A stretch of 64,000 bases of DNA from Delphinus delphis. Lineage: Eukaryota; Chordata; Mammalia; Artiodactyla; Delphinidae. Of the stretch, positions 27,301 through 41,945 are shown in pieces. Both the position numbers and the translations under genes were made by a program. Numbering within the stretch: position 1 is the first letter of the stretch; the number at the start of each line of letters is the position of its first letter. The stretch covers positions 14,811,958 to 14,875,957 of the forward strand of contig NC_082694.2 in assembly GCF_949987515.2 (NCBI RefSeq), written 5' to 3'. Under the pieces are notes generated by a model that worked only from the letters and a program-made list of their open reading frames with translations, was not told where the DNA came from and did not search any database.

Positions 27301-30300
27301 GATGGGTAGGAGACGGTGGTAAGGAGTCTTGAAAGAAACTAGAAGAAAGATCTCAAACCAAAGAAGGCTTTAAATAATATAAGCACCTTTAATAATTACC
27401 TTAGAGGTGTTCTAATCTTACCTCTCTGTTAAAGCATGACTAGAGCACAGTGTAAAATGCTAAATGGATGCCATCAGGCCTTGAGCCCTTAAACATTCTC
27501 ATTCAGTTAGTGAAAGAGAAGGTAAAGCAAGAAAGGAGGGAAAATAAAGAAATCAGTAGTTCAGGATGGAATTTTAATTACTCAGATATTGGAAACACAT
27601 CATCCTTTGAGTGGACCAGGTTTTCCCAGACCGAGTCCAGAGATTATCTTATCTGTTCTGCCTGGGCTTAAAAGAGGCAATACCTAGAAATAAGCAAGTT
27701 GAACTATCTAAATCTAGCTCTTCAGTGAGGAGAGGAACAGCTGATCCCCAATCAAGGACTCAATTCAGAGCAGAGCCAAGGGAAAAAAGCAACACCAAAT
27801 TCTGAGGAGCCACACGTCTACTAAACAGAAAGAGGGCAGCTGTTCAACTCCAGCTTGTTTTTGTTTTCTAACCCCGAAGCAAGCAAGGACACACACGGCA
27901 GAGGAACAGTTTCCAGTCGAGTCTCTCCATACCCACAAGCAATACTGGTGGAAACGGCACAGAGATCCTGGCAGGCTTCTGATCACACTGTCTTACTCCT
28001 CAGCCAGAAGTCCCAGTAGACAGCATGCACCAGGCTGTGGAGTGGCTTTTCATTTCTCTTAAAATCATTTTAGTTGGAGCACAGCTGCACAACATATTAA
28101 AAAAGACAAAGCTGGGCTCTGAAACTCACTTCTATACCTATAATGTGCTTACCGGCCCAGAACTTTGTTTCTTCACGTATTAAAATAATTTGCCTTAAAA
28201 ACTAGCTGAATGTGAGGGCTGATGACTCAAAAAGAATAAAGAAATAGAACAGGGACATGGTTATGAATATTCGCTTTCTTTGGGGAGTTACATAACTCCT
28301 GAGGAACAGTAGAACCTTATGCAATTAATTTTGTGCAAATTACCAGCTATATCAACTTAAGCCTCAAGAATGAACAAGCTGGGTTAGAAGTATTACTCAG
28401 CAAGGAAAGTTGTTTTCCAATTCCTCCAACTCTACTTCAAAAAGACCCCCAGTCAAATCCACCTCTAGTTTCAGAGGCCTGTAGGAAAAGCTAGAGTGTG
28501 GATTATTCATTTGTTACTTACCCAAATGAATAGCGTTTTTATTAAGTTTTTTTCAAGTTAATTTTCCCACACAGCTGACAATTATCAAGTCTATTTTTAA
28601 ACTGTAATAGGCCTGAACCTTCTGACACACTGAAGCCATTTAGTTCTATTAATTCTAGTAAGACAGCATCTGATAACTACCATCACTGATATTCATCCTC
28701 AAACTTAACATAAGTCGTGTGAAATACATGTGCCTTCTTCTCTATGAGAAGAGTACTTAGTTCTAAATTGTGGGTGCAGCCGGACCTCCGCTTAAGCAAA
28801 GAGACTCTGCCTGGTGTTTCAGCACTGTCCTTAAATTCTTTAACTAAAAATCCCTTTTCTAGAGGTGGTGATGCAATTCCCTTTTTTTTTTTTTTTTTTT
28901 TGTGGTACGCGGGCCTCTCACTGTCGTGGCCTCTCCCATTGCGGAGCACAGGCTCCGGACACGCAGGCTCAGCGGCCATGGCTCACGGGCCCAGCCGCTC
29001 CACGGCATGTGGGATCTTCCCGGACCGGGGCACGAACCCGTGTCCCCTGCATCAGCAGGTGGACTCTCAACCACTGTGCCACCAGGGAAGCCCACAATTC
29101 CCTTTTTAAAAAAATTTCAAATCTGGACTACCTGTGTGAGCATAAAATTTCAATCACTTCCTTCACTCCAACCTGGATGTCACAGAAAGATAAGTAATAG
29201 GCTGAAGATAAAGCAATCATCAGATCACTTTAGATTTTATTTCAAAATTATTTTCTTAAACCAAAAACTGGGAACCACCTAAGTCATACGGTAAATGCAT
29301 ATAATGGAATCCTTGCAGACTTTAAAATGTTGAGCGGCACCTCACTAATGCACTGGGTAAAACTGTTGGTATGAACCCATTTGTGTAATAGTTTATCTGT
29401 GTTTCTATATACATGGAACTAAGTCCACCAAAATGTTAAAAGTAATCATTTCTGAGAAGATTTAGGGATTTTACTTTCTTCTTTGAACTTTTTTGATTGT
29501 ATGAACTTTTTCTACAGTCATTTTCTCATAAGGTAAGAAGAAGATATGTACGTACTGACAACCATTTCTTACCTTCTACCAATAAAGATATGCAGAAACA
29601 CTCACCATTCTGGATTTTATTGTTGCTTCTTGTACAACAGCTTTCAGTATCTACTTTTGCTGAAGACTCCTTTAAATTCTGTGACTGGCAACCTAAAGTT
29701 GAAGGTTCTACCTTTTTTTCTACACAACAATTAGGACTATTACTATTGACATCTGCTTTCTCTTCTGGCTTATTTGAAAGGACATCAGATGTGGAAGGTC
29801 CATGTTCGAGATGCTTCTGCAGTTCAGGAGTACTGGCAATTTCCAGTTCTGCCGTAGAAGAAGGCTTTGTAGGTAAGCACTCCCTAGGAAGGTCAGTCGA
29901 TGATGGAGGAAAAGATTCCAAGCTGCTTTCCTGGTCAGTGTTTGTCTTCAGCTGGGTATAGCTTCCCTTTGGTTCACTCAGGGTTTTCAAGTCTCCAGTT
30001 CCAATCTGAGAGGACTTTGAAGAGAACAACCCTACTTTGCAGACAACATCTGGTGTTCTCAGTATTTCAGGCTTCGTATTTAGACAGGAAGAAAGTTCTG
30101 GTAAAATCTGTTTATGACTTCTGAAAAAGAGTAATATGAAAACTAGCATCTAGGATCCTTTTATCTCTTCCCTACCTTCCAAAAATAATTGCTTGGTTCC
30201 CTAAAGTAACAAGCATGAAAGAGAAAAGAAAACTGCTTATATTAGAGAACTTATGATAGGTTTCTGTGGGTTCGAGTTAAAAGTAATCAGTCAATGGCTC

Positions 30301-33300
30301 TGCAAAAATATATTAAACACGAAGAAAAAGATAACCCTAAATCCTATTTGCAAGTTCTCATAAATCTGTAACTACTTCAAGTTAGTTCTACTTCTCATAG
30401 CAAAATGAACCTTAGCTTTCCCTCAAAACAAACTGAGTATCACATGGAACCCAAATCAACAGCAGCACAAAACCCTATCTGACTATGAACGTGTTACCAG
30501 CCTTAGCACTGGACTATTTCACTCTTGTTCGGTCAGCAATCAAGACCCAAAGCAAAGAGAAGAGCCAGCTGACCGATTACGTACTTGTTCACAGAACCAT
30601 CTGGTACTCCCTCCACCCCCAGTAGGGGTTATCCTTAAAGAAACTTTGTTTCTCTGAAATTCATCCTAAAGTTCTTTCCCCAGCAAGACGCAAAGTCCTT
30701 TTTTCCTGTTACACTTGTTTTCCTGCCTCTAAAAAAGGATCTCATCCTGGAGAAGCTGTTCGCACTTAAGTACCCATACTAGACATCTTTGCTTGGGTAC
30801 CACCGAACTTCTTACCGCTCCCTCTTTCTGCTCTGAGGACCACTCCGCCCTCTCTCTGACTGCTATGTGTCCCTCCTCCAAGCTCTCTCCCAAGCAGCCC
30901 GCTGTCCTCCCAGTGAACCAACGTGCTCACCCACCCTCCCACCTTACTGCAGTGGTCTTCCAAGCCTACCTTTCTATACCAGTCTCTGACCCCTATCTTA
31001 GGTTTTTATCCACTGCCTGCACAGGCCACCACTCCTCCTAAGACATCCTTCCCTTCAAACTCTTCCCTCCATTAACCTTGTAGCCACTTTAAATCTCTGA
31101 TTAAATTTTACATTTCTTATAACTTAGAATTCTTATAACTTATAACTTACATTCACCTATAACTTAGTAACTATGCCTCATGACTTAGTATTTTCTCTAC
31201 TGCCACATTTCTCACCTATACTTGAGGTCTGGGCTGATGAGAACCACTCACTGGGACCCTGTCTCCCTCTTCTCCACACTCCCACTGACCTCAGTCTTCC
31301 ATATACAACCAACCTGCTCCCTTTTCCTTGAAAGTGGACATTATTCTACAGCTGCCTGTAGTATTTCAATTGACCATTCTCCCTATATCACGTCAAGAAA
31401 GCGCCTCTTTCCTCACACCCCTTTCTTTCCTGTAACCCTTTAAATGTTGTCCTGTATGCCTACTACACTTACCACCTCTGAAGGCACCTGACCAACCTGG
31501 AAACTCTAACCTCCCTGGACAACCTGAGATACACTGAATGGCAGGTAATTACATCAAATTCTAGCTGCACTAAGAGTCTCTCTATAAACACTGAATGTAG
31601 GGTCAGTCTTGCCGCCTGAGCAATGTCAGCTCAGACAGGAAGAACCATGGCTAAAATAACCGTGCTCTGTATTATGATTAAACATTTTTCAATCATAACT
31701 ACTCACCCTTGAGGAATTTTTGCTCCAAGGTTAGGTGGCGAGTTGGCAGCCTGGGGAGTACTCTGGTGTCTCGGGTCCTTACTTGGCGGAGTGGCTGCAG
31801 TGCAGCCGAGCAGTATCTCCTTAAAAACTGTTGTGGGAACAGACTGTACAGGACACACACTGGGAGAGGCCTAAAAGATACCAAACCAAACAGATATTAA
31901 AAGGAAAGCCCCTAGTTGAGGCATCACGAAATGCTAGCAAGATTCAAGTTTATTCGCTCGGTTTAGTAGTAAACAAGCACACCAAAATCACCAAATAAAA
32001 AGAACAGGACGGTAGAACAAGTAATAAATCACAAATTAAGGACTTATACCTGAGAGCTATTAAATAAGTCACTCCAGCTTTTCACGAAACTTGCGTCTTC
32101 CTATAAAAGATCACAGGCTGATCTTTCAGACCTCTGAATCATTATGCCGGGAAAATGCAGCCACGTGGCAATTACTTTACTAACGCAATGCGCAGAAGTG
32201 AGCTTTTAATCAACAGTCTTCAAGTGGTGGCAGCTTCAGATGCATTCAGTTCGACATTACTAAGTGCCCACCACGCACTTACTGCGTAGACTGGCAGGAG
32301 ACCAGACCACATAGGACTCTTGCAGGCAGTGGTGCCTACTGGGTACCAACTTAAGCCTTTACAGTGCAATAAAGGTTGAGGACATGGTTCTTGCTGGTTT
32401 GTGGCTCATCAAGTCACAAAGGTCATCCCAAGCTGCAAAAAATATCAAGTCATGACAGGCCTGTGGGACAAAGTTAGGACACTTGTCCCCTTCCACTTTC
32501 GTGTACTTTTAACTTTACAAAAATATTAATAACGGACCAAATTCTTCCCAGTTTATACTACCCAGTTTATACTTTCCCACCATGGAAAGAGAAGGAAGAG
32601 ATTAAACTCAACTCCAGACAACTAAACAGTCTATGGCTTAACCAGGTGAAACCCACTGACCATCTTCACCAGCCTCTTCATTATGTGCTTAGATTTAAAG
32701 TCACGTTGTCCTTTTCAACTGCGTCTCTTTCACACCACAATGACCTTTACATTCACCCTACCAAATGTGAACTTGCAAAATCTTCAAAGTTTCATCTTCT
32801 AGTTACTAACTTCTAAAATTTGATGCAGAACCTCCCTGAGTAAATTTTTAAAACCTCACAATTCCGTATACAGACTATGTAGTCTACTCATGGATCTTTT
32901 TCGCAGACATTTACTCTGACAGCCTTGAAAATACTGTCTAGTATATGCTAAATACGAATATCTGAAAAATAAGAATTTTCTTAATCACTATTACAGTTTC
33001 GGCATAGCTTCCAACTATTTCAAGGTATCAATGCTAAATCATCTGATCATATATTACACTAGGTTAGCTCAGTTTTGGTTAAATATTAGCAGCCTAGTGT
33101 TCCCCAGAAGGATTTTTTGGGGGAGGCTTTGGCTATTACAAGGACATCCTTGGGCTAGCCAACTTTACCTCTCTGGGCCTCAGCTTCCTAATCCTTAAAA
33201 TGAGGAAATCAGATGTTTTTATTCATTTTATCCATTGAACTGCTCGAGCCAAAAAACCCTCCAAGTCATTTCCCATATCCGATCAATGAACCAGGAAATC

Positions 33301-36300
33301 TTGCCTCTATTTCCAAAATGTTTCTGGAATCTATAAATTTCTTTCCGGGCCACCATGACCACCATCTTTCCCCTAGACTATTATGTGTATACTAACTGGC
33401 CTGATTCCCTTCCATTTCTGCCTAAAACTTTTGCCTCCTATCTGAAATTTATCCTACCACAGAGCAATCTTTATAAAACATAAATCAATCAGATGGTGGC
33501 ACTCCACTGCCTCCAAGAATTCTACATGGTCTGGTCTCTGCCAACCCTGCCCCTCATCTCACTCCATTTGTTTACAGTGCTCCAACCATACCAGCTTCCT
33601 TTCTGGTCTTCAATGTTCTAAGCTCTTTCTTGCCTGCCCCTTTGTACTTCTATCCCCCCTGTCTGGGCAGTTTTCATGTGGTTGGCTGGTTCCATCCTTC
33701 ACCCCCAAATCTGCTCAACTGTCACCTCAGTATCTCTGATCGCTCTTTCCAAAGCAGTGTCCCACAAGCCACTGCCTTACGCTTTATTAGATTGCCATGT
33801 TTCTATCTTTCGCTGTACTACCACACTGTGAAAATACCTTAAGTTACTTCTCTTTACTGTCAGTCTCCTCACAATGAAAAGTAAACCCCTATGGACACAG
33901 ACCCTGCTCTTGTATCCACTGTTATACCTTTTAAAGCCAGGCACATAGCAGATGCTCAATAAAAAAGACTGGTGGAATGCATGAATGAATACATGCTCTT
34001 AGCACTTAGTATTTCAAAGAGCTACAACTAAGTCTTGTGAGATACCTCAAGAACCAGGCAGTAATGCTCACCAATGTCTAGCACATATTAAGTGTTCAAT
34101 AAATATTTGCTGGAAAGCAGGATGGAGGAATAGAGGGAAGGGAGGAGGACTCTGCTGTTTTTACAATGGTGCCTCACCATACCGAGGAAAGGTTTTGTAG
34201 AGGAGTGGCAACGACAGCACGGTGGCTAAGAGCACTGGGTTTTGGTGTTAGACCCTGGTTGGAATCCAGTCTCTGACACTTCCTAGCACATTATTTAACC
34301 TCTCTAAGCTTCAGTTTCCTCCATCATAACGAGGAGTAATGAATGACAGTAATGAGAAAAAAGGAGAGTAATGAAGCATACCGTACAGGGCTGTGCTGTA
34401 CCACAGTGCCTGGCACACAGATTAGCTGTCTCAGAGCAGAAAACTATCCTGAAAAGTTTCTCGGTGCAGTCACCATGTGTTAGAATTACCATAACCCGGA
34501 TGCTTTTCCTTTAAGAAGATGAAGTATATCACTCTACAACTTTACTGAGGTTTAGCTCAACAGGGATAGGGCTCCGATTCCAAAACCCATCTCCACGTGC
34601 ATACCACTGCATTGGCCTCTGACTTGACAAGGGTCAAAGTTTCTTCTTACCTGAAGAGTTTTCCCTGAAGGTCTTCTATACCAGTCATGGCAATAGTTCC
34701 TCCCTGCCAGCAGACGGAGATAATATAATTGAGCGTATAATGATATTCCAAAAAGGACACTGCTGGCTCACACTCCTTAGCAGACTCTCTCAATTAACCA
34801 GGCAATGTCCTAACTCTGAGGAATAGTCTGCTAGGCAGAGAAGACCTTCAAGGAGCCAGATGTTACTGGCAAACAGGTTTACCTTATCCAAAAGTATTCA
34901 CCCCAGCAATCAAGAGTGTTCTCAACCTCAACCTCAACTCCTGTCGTCCAAAGAGCACCAAACTCTTTGCCAGTCCAACACATCTGGAAAGTGCAGACAC
35001 AGTGAGACGTGCACCAAGGGTGTTACTGTACTCACCTTTCACTCACACATGTACATGAACTCTCTTTCTTTCCCCACTTCTTCCTTTACCTCTCCATCTC
35101 CCCTGAAATCTAGGCTAGGCCAGTGTTTCCAAAAACTTGCCTGATTGCAAGGATCACCCAGGATATGGGAAAATATTCACAATATACTGTAAAGGAAGCT
35201 ACACAAGAGTATGGCTTTTAGTTTACAAAAAAAAAAAAAAAAAAAGCCTCCACGAATATACAGGAAAAAGAAAAAGAAAAAAAACAGGAGGAAGACAGGT
35301 ATTCCAAAATGTGAAGAGTGAGTCTCTGAAAAGTATGATTACGAGTGATGTTTCTTTTCTTTACTATGCTTTTCTGGGTTTCCTAAATATCTTTAAATGA
35401 GAATAACTTTTTTTTAAATGTAAGAATCTTTATTTTGAAAACAAGTGCAATATAAAAGGAGAATAACTTTTATAATTAAAAAATTAATAATAATTTCTAA
35501 AACGTCAATACTCAGGTAAAAATTTACCATCTCCAAATTGCTTTAGAATGTGAAGATGACTAGGATAGTTCTTAAGAGCTGAGACAGACATTTTTTTAAA
35601 CATCAAATTTATTTCCACATTTTAGATGCTGAAGTTAAGGCTCAAATAGGTTGAGGAACTTATCTCCCAACCAAAGTTCAGGCTTTTTGGAAAAACAGCT
35701 TCTACTGTGTCCAGTAATCAGTAGCACACAAACCTACTGAGCTGGACAGTGTGCTGACAGAGAGCAAAGACACAAGCTCCCTGCCCTTCAAGAGCGTGAG
35801 TCAGGAAGACAGAATCACTTACATACGTATATGTTACCATATTTTACAAGCACCTCCTTCAAGGTTATAAATTTACTTGCTCAATTGCCTATCACATCAC
35901 GGATAAACTTGACACTTTGAAGAACTGGCACCTTCCCCAACAGGAGGTCCCCACTGACCCCAGTCCTGCTTGTACCCCAGGTTGATTTCTCCATGATCCA
36001 TCAGGATGCCATTTCCTCAGGTCTGGTCCCCACCTCAACATAACATCATGTGGCTCTCCTTTTCATCTTACTGAATGTCTACAGTGATGCCTTCTCCATG
36101 GCAGGCAACATGCAATCAAATTCTCCAAACTGCCCTTTATTACCTCTACGCAAGACTGTTAACAATTTATCCAGAACAAAACCTGACAGGTTACCATTCT
36201 GCTCTGTTTCTCTTTCAGCTTCTAATACCATGGATTACTTGACAGTATCCCCTGTGAGTCTGCCTCTAAGAGTCAATAATCACTTGCCTGACATCCTCAA

Positions 36301-39300
36301 TTTACAGTCCTTACTACATTACTTCCCCTTTGTAAACTTTAAGGCAAAATGAAAAGGTAGTAATGCTAATATCCATAATTACCTCTTCATTCCTTCCTGA
36401 ACCACCTGAGGTCAAGCCTGCACATTTGGAAGGAAGACAGGTATCAGACATCCTGGTTTGCAAAGTTTCTCATCAAGTATCAAAGCTCCTGTGGCCTGTA
36501 CACAGGCTTAAGACTCAGGAAAGCCAATCATCTTAGCCACCCAGATTCTTTAGTATTTGTGCAGCACGTGCTTGCTTTGGTTCTAGTTGATGTTGTAGTC
36601 CAGCCTGCCCTGATCCAGAGCCTTAGATGCATTCCCTGACCCTGACCCATTCTCATGCCATCTCTCCTTGCCCTGCCCCCACCCAGGCTCCAAAGTTCCC
36701 TCTACAATGCTGCCAACAATCGTAACAATATCCACTTGATCAATTTTAAAATTCTAAACTCCAGGGACTTCCCTGGTGGCCCAGTGGTTAAGACTCCGCG
36801 CTCCCAATGCAGGGGTCCCGGGTTTGATCCCTGGTCGGGGAACTAGGTCCCGCAAGCCACAACTAAAGATCCCACATTCTGTAACTAAGACCTAGTGCAG
36901 CCAAAGAAATAAATATTTTTAAAAATAAATAAATAAAATAAAATAAAATTCTAAACTCCAGCCTAGAGCAGAGCATCATAAAGGCGTTTTTGACAATTAT
37001 AACACAGTAAACTTTCCATGTAACACAAGTGCATTTGGATACCTAAGTTGTGAGAAAAGTAATCTGTACTGTAATAGGACCTAAGGATTCAACTCAATTA
37101 AAAAAGAAAAAGCCTTAAGTTTCTTTTTTCCCCCCCAGATTTCAAAATTTGACCCTGTCATTTATACCCTCCCTTGAGAAGTCTACCCCAGTCCCCCATC
37201 CCCTCATTAGGCTAGTCTGTCTAGCCTAATCTTTGGGGAATTCTGAATAAAATTGCCCCATTGTGTACACTGTGATGTCCTGAAGACATGTACGAGTAAT
37301 TACAAAGCATAATAAATTAGGGAATTTGACCTAGTTTGGGATATAGGTTACAATGATTGTAGAGATGTTAGGTATGGCTTCCTGGAGGAAGCAACATCAC
37401 ATCAGAAAGATAAATGGGAGTTAATTAGAGTGAAGCTAGGATTAGAAGAGAAAGGAGAACAGTGAGTCCTAAGGCTGGAGAAAGCATGAGGACTTGAAGA
37501 GCTAAAGAGGGCCAGCTTCTCTACAACAGGGAGGAGAGGGAAAAGCTGAGAGCCTTAAGTTTCTTGATCCAAATCCTATTCCAGGATAGAATTAAATCCA
37601 GTACTTGAACTCAACAGTGCCATTCACAGAAGCCTGTAGTTTTCTAGGCAGAAATTAGCAATGGCAAACCAACCACTTCCTTCAAAAAGTGAGTATGTTT
37701 GTTCACCCAATCATAAATGACCGATCAAACCTCTCAATTATTGAGGTGGGAGTCCTATTTCAACACCAAATCTACTCAGAATTCTAAGCTTCCTCCCCTC
37801 CTCTCATGCAAGGCATTCTTCTGATTTGACACACACAACTCAATTGATCTTCAAAAATACCTCCATATGGTGAAACTGTCAAATCTATTGACAATTTTCA
37901 GGAAACATCAAAACTAAAAACTTTTTCTTGACAAAAATAGCGAACCAGAAACTTATATTATCTCCATCTGCTTGAGTATAGAAATTACGGCCAAGATCTG
38001 GGACTAGCAAAGAGCAGACACAACAGCACAGAAGAGCAGAGCAGACAGCTTTATTACCACTAGACAAACTGGCCATGCACTGTGAGAATTAGAGAAAGGT
38101 TTACACAAGTGACAAAAATAAATCAAGTTACCTCAGAGCAAGATTTTGCTTGTTTGGAAACCAGGCTTCCATTATTCTCAGAAGATTTGCGTTTTATAGC
38201 CCCAATTCTTGTAGAATTACCTAAAATATTTAAAAACAGGTAAGTTGGCGTCCCTGTCTCTCTTAATGTGAGAAGGATAAAGGGGAAAGGAGAACAAAGA
38301 TTTTAATCAAACAGTGTGTCTTACCACATGTCACAAAGTTATCATGTACAACTTCAACATGAATCAGTGATGGATCGACAATTTTCAGTGCTGGAATCTT
38401 AAAAACAAATAAATAAAACAAAGATACTAGGAAATTTTAAAATGCTCAGGAACACACCAGAAATTAGCTCTATCAACATAACAGTAGGGGCTTCTGGGAC
38501 TTCCCTGGTGGCGCAGTGGTTAAGAATCCGCCTGCCAATGCAGGGGACACGGGTTCGAGCCCTGGTCCGGGAAGGTCCCACATGACACGGAGCAACTAAG
38601 CCCGTGCGCCACAACTACTGAGCCTGCGCTCTAGAGCCCACGAGCCACAACTACTGAGCCCGCATGCCACAGCTACTGAAGCCCACGTGCCTAGAGCCCA
38701 TGCTCCACAACAAGAGAAGCCACCGCAGTGAGAAGCCCAGGCACCACAACGAAGAGTAGACCCTGCTCGCCGCAACTAGAGAAAGCCCGTGCACAGCAGT
38801 GAAGATCCAATGCAGCCATAAATTAATTAATTAATTAAAATTTATTTAAAAAAACAAATAATAGGGGCTTCTTACATATAATTCCTTTTTAAAATAATTG
38901 TTTTTTTCTACTCTGATATTTTAATATAAAATAATAAAGGTGTTTAGCTCCTATAAAATACTATAATTCCTTTTTATAATTATCTTTCCCTGTCAAGTTA
39001 TCTTACACACAATTATCATCATCCTTACCTCCTCACAGTTGACTTGAAGAGTTTTTGATGTTGGGTTTCCATTTACAATGGTTGCAGAAAACCACTGAGT
39101 AGATGGGTCCAAGCTATAAATTTTTACTTCTGAACCAACTAAGTTTTTGTCACCTTAAAAAATAAAAATTAAAAAAAATCCTTAGAGCAATATGCATTAT
39201 CTCCCAACAGCACCATTATCCAGGGTAATCTTTTCCCAAGTCTTTAAAAATGCAGTAGACAAAAAGTAAACATTAAAAGGTACTGCTATAAATGCAAGAA

Positions 39301-41890
39301 GACAGACATTTCAGCAAAGCTAGGAGAAGATTTAAACTGTATTTTTAAGCTTCACTTTTCTACTGATTTATCTCAGACTTGCAATATATTTCTTCTAGTA
39401 TTTGTATCAGACCATGTAGTATCAGATAACACATTGAGACGTAACTCATTCTCCTCTGCAGTTTTAGAGGATCCAAATTCAGGAACCTCAGCAAAACTGC
39501 TAAGTCTGATAAAATACTTACAATTGTGAAATTGACCAAGAAAATCAATAACAGTAAATGGCAAGATCAAGCTTACCAAATTAATGCTTTACTAATTTTA
39601 TAAGACTGAAATTCCAAACATATCAAATTCCATGTCAAAATATAGCTGAGCTTGTTTAATACCTACTTCACTTTTATAGTCTTCACATGATCCCTGAGCT
39701 CTCCAAATTTCAGAGGCTTCAGAATACATTACAGAATAAAGTCCTCCACTCACCTAGTTGCATGGGAAAAGCAGCAAAAGAATTTCTAACACATTAGAAT
39801 TTTTAATGAGCAAATGAGTGAGAAGGGCTAAAACATAGCTTCTTACCTTGTAAAAGATGGCTTTCATCCAAATGTTTCACAATCAAAGCTTGAAATTCTT
39901 TACTGACATTCTGATTATCGATAAGCGAAAGTCGAAGATTGTTTACATCCTGAAAAATGGAAAATCATTACATTTTAAGGTAACAAGAAGAGTTGTTTAA
40001 ATTCCAGTGGATATTTCAATCAGTTTAATCACAGGGATTAAAGTAGTGTCAATTAGCCATTTGATGGCAGCAAACCATTGCAACTCCAATGAATTAGACT
40101 GGTCAAGTAGTAGGAAACCATCAAACCATCACAAATATAAGGCAGACAGAAGTGAAGTCACCCCAAGCTAAGAGCAAGACAATACTAAGAGTGGCTCAAA
40201 TTTTAAATATAATAAGCAAACAAACTAGCTAGTCAGTTCGTGTCAAAAATACTCTGTATCCCAAACTCTAGGGAAATTAGGGAAATCACAGCTCCAAATG
40301 CAAGGGGCAAAAGACACATACACAGAAATCACTTAGATCCATAGTGTCAGTTCATTGAAATTGCTGTTTTTAACAAACATCATTTCACACAGATTCATTT
40401 CCCCTAACTAGAATTCCAAATGCATTCTTGTTTACGAAGAGGGGCGTGGGGGGGGAGGAAGGACAAAATCTGAATGAATAGCGTTAAGCCTTCAGCTAGC
40501 CAGCTTTGAAACATTCAATTCTTGGCAGCTCTAGTTTTGGCACTATTCCACAGTGCTCTGGCTTTGTGTGTACACTCAGTTATGATAAATGTATACAGAC
40601 TGTCAATAGGAGGAACCTGCCAAACCCAAACTGCATAGCACAGAAGCCCTTCCAATATCAGGCCTTCATGCTTTTCTGCATGTGAAATGGGTACACAGTG
40701 GCCAAAAACAGTTCATCCATTTCTCCCATTGGAAAGAACAGTCTTTTAGAGAGGCCATGCTGGAAAAATTTCTTAAGCCAAATAACATCAGACTTGAACT
40801 AGGGGTTTCATAAGAGCTCAACATTAATAACCAGAACGGGCCATGTGTTTTGTTTTGTTTTTTTTCATGCTACTGCAATTTCAAAAAATTTAAATGTGTT
40901 CTCCAATTCCTACTACAAGGTAAAATACCACGTCAGTGGGGCGGGCCACAAAGGGCTCTTAAATAAATAAAACTTACTGACCTTTTTCAACCTCAAGAAA
41001 CAAAACTGAAAAGGTTAAACACATGAAAGATATAAAACAGAACTGTCCTGAAAACAATGCTAAGAAGTAAATACTGCTCAGTGAAGCAGACATCCACAGC
41101 CCCTGCTGTATGTTCCTTGGTCCTTAAGAGCAGTCATTCTGCCTTTTAATGTAGGAAAAATATCAAGATGCCTATTTGACATATGAAGATAACTTGTGTC
41201 TGCAATTAAGTAAAAGCATCTTCCTCTGTTCCATTTACTAAACATTACAGAATAGGGTTCAGAGTGTGAATCTTGTTTTCACTCACTTCGAGGACATGGA
41301 AGTAAAAGTAAGACTTGCGCAGAGAAAAGTCAATGCCAAGTCAATGACCCTTGGTCCTAAACTGTCTTTCAGCAAATAAACTGGTTTAATTGTCCTACAG
41401 GCCATAGAAACAAGTCAGGTCACAAAACAGAAGTGGTTAAAGGGGATGACTAAGTTTCACAAATGACATATAAAAAAACCAGTGTTAGGGCTTCCCTGGT
41501 GGCGCGGTCGTTGGGAGTCCGCCTGCCGATGCAGGGGACACGGGTTCGTGCCCCGGTCCGGAAAGATCCCACATGCTGTGGAGCGGCTGGGCCCATGAGC
41601 CATGGCCTCTGAGCCTGCGCGTCCGGAGCCTGTGCTCCGCAGCGGGAGAGGCCACAACAGTGAGAGGCCCGCGTACCGCAAAAAACAAAAAACATAAAAA
41701 AACCAATGTTATCATAAGACCAACATTATTCCCAAGGTAGTGATCTGTGGCAGTAATCTGTGTGTTCTTCCCCTCCCTCCCAACATTTTTACAATAAAGG
41801 AAAAAATCACACACGAGCAAGAACCAAGAGCCTAAATGTTGTGAAGAAAAAGGAGGGAGTTCTGCAAGCTAATTGGAAAGAGTATGAATG

Positions 41891-41945
<55 letters not shown>

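Noticed and set aside
29497..29961. Plus-strand 154-codon open frame
   Set aside because: It lies antisense over KDM3A exon 10 and is a shadow of the real coding frame.
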